Shown: one piece after another, positions 59,138 through 64,000 of the stretch | Numbering within the stretch: the stretch's first letter is position 1 | Layout: every line of letters starts with the position of its first letter | Program-made: the position numbers and the translations under genes | The notes under the pieces: generated by a model | What the model was told of the DNA's origin: nothing | Seen by the model: the letters and a program-made list of their open reading frames with translations, nothing else | Database searches by the model: none | Source of the DNA: Candidatus Poribacteria bacterium | GTDB taxonomy: Bacteria; Poribacteria; WGA-4E; WGA-3G | DNA: 64,000 bases | Assembly (NCBI GenBank): GCA_958295815.1 | Contig: OY282374.1 | Span: 2,946,856 to 3,010,855 of the forward strand | Direction: 5' to 3'

Positions 59138-60730
59138 ATGCTTCACTCACTAGAATTAGAAAATTTCAAAGCGTTCGGAGCACGCACACACATCCCGTTT
59201 GCACCGATAACACTAATTTTTGGCGAAAACAGCGCGGGAAAAAGCACGATTCTACAAGCACTCAATCTCCTCAAGCAGACGCGAGAGAGTCGGGAAGCAG
59301 GTGTTTCCCTCCTCCCCCGAGCTGAAAATGGAACCGTCGATCTTGGTAGTTTTCAAGAACTACTTTTTGATCACGACTTGGAAAATACGCTCTCGATTCG
59401 TGTTGAGACCACGATGGATAGAAGAGAATTGTTTCGGCTTCCATATAGAGAAAATAGAGTAGCTATTGAATTTAGTTTTGAGAGACGTTCCCTCAAGGAA
59501 GAAGTCCGTTTAGATCGAATCGAAATTTACCACGGAGCCCCTCTTCAGTGTATTGCCAAATTTCAGCAATTGGATCGAACTGAGATACCGAAGGAATTTC
59601 GGAGAAGAATAGCTCTTTCTCGCGATTTGCGCCAACTTCCACTTTCAAAATTAACTGCAGTAAAATGTGTTGAGTTAACAGATGAACCGGGGTACTGGAA
59701 ACCGGAGTTTGAATGGTGCACGGAGAATAGTGATGAGATCCTTAACCTGCTTAAGGGCAGATTAAATAGTCTGAAACATTCTGACGAAGAATTTCAAGAA
59801 GATAGTGACGAGCTGCAGGAAGAGCTCAATTCCTTAAATGATAGTATCGAGTTCTTGTCACCAGGTTTCGATTTGACAACTTACATTTCCAAGCGGCGTA
59901 CAGAGGAAATGGACACCGTTCTTGGAATGCAGGGCTTTCTTCCAGTCGGGATCGTGTCTGGCAAAAGGAATTCTTGGGTAGCAGTGCCTCACCCTTCGAT
60001 TCGATACCGTTCTAAAATATTTGATATTGCTCAATTGACAGTGGCGGCAGGTAGGGCATTAGAGCGTACTTTGGAAGTTCTTTTCCCAATGGGGCCTTTT
60101 CGGAGACCACCAGAAAGATGGTACATCTTTAGAGGGACAAGTCCTCAGGATGTCGGGTACCAGGGGGACTTGCTTCCAGATCTACTTTTCCGTGATCGTG
60201 AACTAGTTAGAGAAACAAACAAATGGCTGAAGCGACTTGAGATTGGCTATGAGTTAGTAGTGAAATCGGTGGGAGAGCGCTCAAGGGATCTTTTTGAAGT
60301 TAGACTCATAGATGTACATCGAAAAAAAAGTGTGGATATAGCACTACCAGATGTCGGTTTCGGTATTAGCCAGCTTCTTCCGTTTGTTGTTCAGAGTTTG
60401 GTTTCAGAACGACAAATTATTTCTATTGAGCAGCCTGAAGTTCACGTACATCCAAGATTGCAAGCAGATCTCGGTGACCTTTTGGTTGAAGCTATTAAGA
60501 CACCACGTCAGAATCAATTCATTGTCGAAACTCATAGCGAACATCTGATCTTGCGTTTGCAAAGCTTAGTCCGTAAGAAGAAAATCAAGTCGACAGACGT
60601 CTCAGTTATCTATGTCAGTCGTGGATCTGAAGGTGCTGAGTCCCAGCGTTTACGCCTTGACGAAGATGGATATTTTATTGATGATTGGCCCGGTGGTTTT
60701 TTCCCAGAACGACTTAAAGAACTTAGATAA
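59138..60730 (+). CDS. AAA-family ATPase, DUF3696 (RecF/OLD-like)
   Basis: 530 residues. Walker A is FGENSAGKST (about 30-39) and an ABC-like signature is DVGFGISQLLPFVV. Walker B is IISIEQPEVHVHP, followed by the His switch in VETHSEHLILRL. The end LRLDEDGYFIDDWPGGFFPERLKEL is the DUF3696 domain. The middle (about 95-330) holds a charged helical region (SDEEFQEDSDELQEELNSLNDS) likely to form a coiled coil, as in SMC/RecF-like proteins. The protein is cytoplasmic. Such ATPases act with a second effector in several bacterial anti-phage systems. Here the partner starts 17 bp downstream. Sequence is more A/T-rich than the housekeeping genes before it, consistent with transfer. Confidence 0.88.
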   Translation: MLHSLELENFKAFGARTHIPFAPITLIFGENSAGKSTILQALNLLKQTRESREAGVSLLPRAENGTVDLGSFQELLFDHDLENTLSIRVETTMDRRELFRLPYRENRVAIEFSFERRSLKEEVRLDRIEIYHGAPLQCIAKFQQLDRTEIPKEFRRRIALSRDLRQLPLSKLTAVKCVELTDEPGYWKPEFEWCTENSDEILNLLKGRLNSLKHSDEEFQEDSDELQEELNSLNDSIEFLSPGFDLTTYISKRRTEEMDTVLGMQGFLPVGIVSGKRNSWVAVPHPSIRYRSKIFDIAQLTVAAGRALERTLEVLFPMGPFRRPPERWYIFRGTSPQDVGYQGDLLPDLLFRDRELVRETNKWLKRLEIGYELVVKSVGERSRDLFEVRLIDVHRKKSVDIALPDVGFGISQLLPFVVQSLVSERQIISIEQPEVHVHPRLQADLGDLLVEAIKTPRQNQFIVETHSEHLILRLQSLVRKKKIKSTDVSVIYVSRGSEGAESQRLRLDEDGYFIDDWPGGFFPERLKELR

Positions 60731-60747
60731 TAGAAGGAATTACGCAA

Positions 60748-61764
60748 ATGCTAGTTAGTGCAGTTGTTGATCCATCTGCATTTGATGAGGATTATTTTGA
60801 TAAGTCTTACAGGAATCATGCAGAAGATCTCTTGATGGGTATTGTAGACAACGGACTGCTGATCTTTGATTCGGAGGGTGAATTAAGAAAAGCCTTCATC
60901 GAACAGATTGAATCCCTTCCAGACCCTGTTGGACAACGATTACAGATTTTGCTCGAAGAATTATTAAAAATTGAGCCAAAGCGGTTTGTTACTTGTTGTG
61001 CCTCATCAAATGGTAAATCATCAAATGACCTTTTAAATTTGGCACGTCGCCTTAAAATAGATACTGAAGTTGACGCCTTAATAGTTAGCGAACAAAGCCT
61101 TGAAACACTAATGTCTGAGCAAGAATGTGATGAAAGCGTCATTCCTTTGTCTGGATATCGCAATAGCAATTTTGAAAAATGCCGTCGGAGATATAATAAC
61201 GGACTTGGATCAATAGATATACTCGCTGAATCAGAAGTGGACAAAATGATCATCCGTGCAATCCGTTTCACTAAATGCTTGAAGTTTTATGACAGATATA
61301 TTGGGCAGGGAAGCAATACCTGCCATTTCCACGCTGGTATTGAATATATTTTATCGCTCTGGTGTAAACACGGTTTTTTTACATCTTGTCAGACCATGGG
61401 AAAGGTAAAAATATATGCCTGTAGTGCTGATTGCATTTTGGAGAAAGATACTGATTCTAAAAAGAATAAAAAGAAGAGAAAAAATAAAGAGCAATATCAA
61501 AACATCGTACGAGACATCATAACACCTTTAGAAGAGAGTTTCCCTTGTCTGGTGGAGGCAGTGATAAAGGAAGATCCAGAGAATATCTTCCATCCTAGAT
61601 ACTTAGAATCAGAACATGCTGTAGTCCGCGTTGACAGCGGCTTTCGATTATTCAAGCAAGGTAGGAAATTTCGACATAACTTATTCACCCTAAATATGAT
61701 GGAAGGTTCTGTCCTAAGAAGATATCAAGGTTTAGGAAACGCGGATTTAGATGATGTGTCTTGA
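60748..61764 (+). CDS. Unknown partner protein of the DUF3696 ATPase
   Basis: 338 residues, no family recognised with certainty. Notable parts: an acidic start DPSAFDEDYFDKSYRNHAEDLL, NGLLIFDSEGELRKAF, a central segment FTKCLKFYDRYIGQG followed by FHAGIEYILSLWCKHG, a Lys-rich run DSKKNKKKRKNKEQYQ (about 235-250) and HAVVRVDSGFRLFKQGRKFRHNLFTLN near the end. The YDRYIG segment resembles the core of PLD-like or effector-nuclease proteins that accompany AAA ATPases, but no HKD or DDE motif can be seen. SD AGAAGGA is well placed. It forms an operon with the ATPase and is followed by a terminator at 61865. Confidence 0.72.
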   Translation: MLVSAVVDPSAFDEDYFDKSYRNHAEDLLMGIVDNGLLIFDSEGELRKAFIEQIESLPDPVGQRLQILLEELLKIEPKRFVTCCASSNGKSSNDLLNLARRLKIDTEVDALIVSEQSLETLMSEQECDESVIPLSGYRNSNFEKCRRRYNNGLGSIDILAESEVDKMIIRAIRFTKCLKFYDRYIGQGSNTCHFHAGIEYILSLWCKHGFFTSCQTMGKVKIYACSADCILEKDTDSKKNKKKRKNKEQYQNIVRDIITPLEESFPCLVEAVIKEDPENIFHPRYLESEHAVVRVDSGFRLFKQGRKFRHNLFTLNMMEGSVLRRYQGLGNADLDDVS

Positions 61765-61864
61765 ACGAGAAATATTTCGTTTCCAATCTTCTACCTGTTT
61801 TAGGTGAAATCGCGAGCATGGACCGGCTCTACATTTCAGTCAAACTGATTTTTGCTAAATGGAA

Positions 61865-61903
61865 AGCGGCTTTAGGTTGCTGTAACCTAAAGCCGCTATT
61901 TTA
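61865..61903 (+). terminator. Strong rho-independent terminator of the ATPase module
   Basis: Perfect 14-bp arms begin AGCGGCTTTAGGTT (61865-61878) with loop GCTGT, complementary arm 61884-61897, then TATTTT. It lies 101 bp after the partner gene. Confidence 0.85.
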
Positions 61904-62018
61904 TAGTAAAGCCCATAATTACTTGGACATCAACGGAATGGCGGGGTTACAAACTCCGGCAGCGAGGCATAGGTTATTGTTCCGTAAAGTGTCAACATGT
62001 TTTTAGGCTTTACTATAA
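61901..62018. mobile_element. MITE-like element with TTATAGTAAAGCC ends
   Basis: 118 bp with perfect 13-bp inverted ends (61901-61913; complement 62006-62018). Fragments of the same end occur at 29033 and 58740, so this is a dispersed family. No coding capacity; its parent transposase is not in the window. Confidence 0.65.
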
Positions 62019-62036
62019 TTTCGACCTTTGAATTTC

Positions 62037-63485
62037 CTATTCATCCGATTCATCAGGATAGTCAATCGACCATTTACCCCGTCCATCTCCAGACGGCTCT
62101 TCTTTCCAGAGATCAAGGAACTTCTCAGGGGCGTTATGCTCAGTGAGGTGAGACATAAACATCTCATGCAGCTCCTTGACGAGTTCCATATTATCCGCAG
62201 CGATGTTGTTCTCGGCTATCGGATCTGCTGGTAAGTCATAGAGTTCAGGTCTGCCGTATTCACCAACAGGTGCATATCCCCAGCGTTCCGTAACAAGGAA
62301 AGGCGTCGTCGCCTGACGTGGGACACTCTCGTCCCGAGCAACGATGTGACACCCTGTTACCGCATAATCCCTATGCTGTGCGTCGCCTTGAAGGAGCGCG
62401 TTCGCGAAAGAGCGTCCCTCAAATGGTTTCGGTGGATCCAAACTAACACCAGCCAATTCACAGAGCGTCGGCATAAGATCCATCGGTTGCGCGATGAGAT
62501 CGAGACGTTGCCCACTCGGAACATCACCACCAGCGATCAAGAACATCTCATGGTTAATCTCTGGGTACGTGGGCCAGTAGCGTGAATCTTCTGGGTCGAT
62601 GTTAGATTTACCCGTCCTACTGTGTTCACCAATGGACATACCGTGATCCGACAGCACAACGACAAGCGTATCGTCCCATAACTCCAAATCTTCTACCTTC
62701 TGCAGAACCCGTCCAATGTGTCTATCAATGAGTTCCGCCTCACCTGCATAATGTGCCCAGAGGTTGTGCAGCTCGGCATCCGTAAAGAGTGAGGATAGAC
62801 CGTAATTCGGATGTAGCATCGGAGGTCCTGTATAGTCTGGATCGTAGCGTTTAACGAGATATTCAGGGGGATCCCACGGTTCGTGTGGATCAAAGAAATC
62901 TACCCAGAGGAAGAAGGGACCCGAACGGTGGTTCTCCTCCAACCATCGGATTGTGGTTTCAGAGGTCCTGCCGGAAAACGTTTCTGATTCATACTGATAG
63001 TACCGGTTTGTCCACCGGTGCGTGTTCGGCAAGGTATGCCCGCGAAATGATGGATGCGGTCGCGTCTTCTCATTGGGCATAACGATTTTTATTTCGTCGT
63101 TGTGATGAAGGAGCGGTTTGTCACCCTCTTGCCCGCGATGCTGGAAAGCGGCATCAAAGCAGTGCTGGAAACGGACATTAAACAGGTGTGGGGTATCGCA
63201 AATAAGCTGCGTTGCGTATCCCTGATCGCTCAGGAGTTGTGAGATGATGTTCCGTCCACTCAGATCGATTGGCTGCCACGGGTAGTGGGGCCACCCGACT
63301 GTTGCCGTCATAATATCTGTGCGGTGTGGCACCGTCGGGAAACTGCTCATATAGAATTTGTCGATGGCAGTGGCGCGCTCTGCCTCGAATTTATCGAGCA
63401 TTGGTGTGCGAATAGGGCGTCTCGCCCTTTCGCCTAAATTGTCATACCGAAAGGTGTCGGTAATAAGTAAAACAATATTTTTCAT
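62037..63485 (-). CDS. Sulfatase-family protein with Thr in place of the formylglycine residue
   Basis: 482 residues in the sulfatase/arylsulfatase layout: metal Asp at LLITDTFRYDNLG (D10), second metal motif VVLSDHGMSIGEH, and the DFFDPHEPWDPP and FLVTERWGYAPV strands. The catalytic position, however, reads SFPTVPHRTDIMTA, i.e. T-V-P-H-R with Thr51 where sulfatases have Cys or Ser. Thr cannot become formylglycine, so it more likely acts as a phosphodiesterase or phosphonate/phosphate-ester hydrolase, or is inactive. No signal peptide. Faces the UbiA gene on the same strand, separated by 57 bp. Confidence 0.85.
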   Translation of the reverse strand: MKNIVLLITDTFRYDNLGERARRPIRTPMLDKFEAERATAIDKFYMSSFPTVPHRTDIMTATVGWPHYPWQPIDLSGRNIISQLLSDQGYATQLICDTPHLFNVRFQHCFDAAFQHRGQEGDKPLLHHNDEIKIVMPNEKTRPHPSFRGHTLPNTHRWTNRYYQYESETFSGRTSETTIRWLEENHRSGPFFLWVDFFDPHEPWDPPEYLVKRYDPDYTGPPMLHPNYGLSSLFTDAELHNLWAHYAGEAELIDRHIGRVLQKVEDLELWDDTLVVVLSDHGMSIGEHSRTGKSNIDPEDSRYWPTYPEINHEMFLIAGGDVPSGQRLDLIAQPMDLMPTLCELAGVSLDPPKPFEGRSFANALLQGDAQHRDYAVTGCHIVARDESVPRQATTPFLVTERWGYAPVGEYGRPELYDLPADPIAENNIAADNMELVKELHEMFMSHLTEHNAPEKFLDLWKEEPSGDGRGKWSIDYPDESDE

Positions 63486-63542
63486 GTTTTAATAGCCAAC
63501 CTCGTTATGATTGTCAGTTATGCAATCATCAGTTATCGCACC

Positions 63543-64000
63543 TTAAACCTCTTGGCGCGTCGTTCGTAACAAAAACAGCGTCGCTAATAGCAACGGCACA
63601 ATAATAGCAGTAGAAACAACAATCGACACCTGTGCACCTATGAGGCATGGAAAAAAGAAAATCGAGCCTATCATTGAACCCTTTAGGGCAAAGTAGCCGT
63701 TTTTCTCGTTGGGTTGGAGGTACAGCGAAATTCGGGTGCCAACTGTGGCGATGATGCCTAAGATTACCCAAATAATATAAGACTTCTGAAGGTCAGGTTC
63801 TAACCAATACGGCAAAAAGGCAATCGTAAAGGCGAGAACTGTGGCAACCGCAGAGAGCAAAAGTGCTGGACGAATTCCTATCTGGATTGGGGTTGTTAGG
63901 ATCCCAAGTTCCGCATCGCGTGAGATGTCTTTGAAGGTCGTCGTAATATGTGTGCCTAAATCATAGAGCGTCGTGGCAGCAAAGGCATACCACACCAGCT
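63543..64000 (-). CDS. UbiA-family prenyltransferase, C-terminal part (5' end outside the window)
   Basis: The frame is open to the window end, giving at least 151 residues with four to five hydrophobic helices. The second Asp-rich motif of UbiA enzymes is seen in TTTFKDISRDAELGI (D-x-x-x-D). The first, DDxxD-type motif would be upstream. Such enzymes attach prenyl groups to aromatic acids (ubiquinone or menaquinone precursors) or to sugar/glycerol acceptors in the membrane. A chorismate lyase at 24920 could supply 4-hydroxybenzoate, but the genes are far apart. Confidence 0.8.
   Translation of the reverse strand, partial: LVWYAFAATTLYDLGTHITTTFKDISRDAELGILTTPIQIGIRPALLLSAVATVLAFTIAFLPYWLEPDLQKSYIIWVILGIIATVGTRISLYLQPNEKNGYFALKGSMIGSIFFFPCLIGAQVSIVVSTAIIVPLLLATLFLLRTTRQEV

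Overview
The window is a stretch of a Gram-negative, heterotrophic, probably marine bacterial genome. It carries several alkaline-phosphatase-superfamily enzymes, glycosidase-like proteins, LamG, Kelch, LRR and YWTD secreted proteins, a dockerin-like segment, a C-terminal NYPNPFNP-type sorting domain, DUF1080 and DUF3500 proteins, and many short palindromic intergenic repeats. That mix fits Candidatus Poribacteria or a neighbouring uncultured lineage. This is an inference from gene content; no rRNA or tRNA gene was seen to confirm it.

Layout. 1-9.8 kb: a sulfatase (cut by the window start), a phosphodiesterase-like enzyme, a P1 peptidase, a DegT aminotransferase, a beta-propeller glycosidase-like protein, a LamG protein and a DUF255 protein fused to a DsbD-alpha-like domain. 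9.9-15.8 kb: a six-gene minus-strand metal operon (DtxR/MntR-type regulator, ferritin-like/VIT1 transporter, binding lipoprotein, ATPase, two permeases) behind a promoter overlapped by a palindromic operator. 16-24.7 kb: a giant LRR/YWTD secreted protein, an oxidoreductase, a fused TRAP permease and a TPR protein. 24.9-32.6 kb: chorismate lyase, a probable double-selenocysteine (UxxU) redox protein, DUF3500, a methyltransferase, Kelch and DUF5916 proteins. 32.7-41.7 kb: an exported PEP-synthase-like protein, LamG proteins, two glycosidase-like enzymes and a 2-hydroxyacid dehydrogenase. 41.7-45.5 kb: a TPR/YidD/LolA-like envelope cluster with a frameshifted small gene, then a fused MNT-HEPN protein. 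45.5-46.95 kb: an ISAs1-type element and a related MITE. 47-58.6 kb: DUF1080, a phosphonoacetate-hydrolase-like enzyme, HEAT/TPR and membrane proteins, then housekeeping genes (glmM, yvcK, glnS, gltX) and a second DegT enzyme. 59-62 kb: a two-gene AAA ATPase (DUF3696) plus unknown partner under a perfect-consensus promoter, closed by a strong terminator and a MITE. 62-64 kb: a sulfatase-like protein with Thr at the active site and the C-terminal part of a UbiA prenyltransferase.

The strongest novelty signals are: the open frame at 25618-26949, interrupted by two UGA codons spaced as CxxC and followed by a SECIS-like hairpin; a conserved C-terminal W-containing tail shared by four secreted proteins; the ATPase/partner module at 59138-61764; and families of hairpin repeats with variable stems but a conserved loop and tail.
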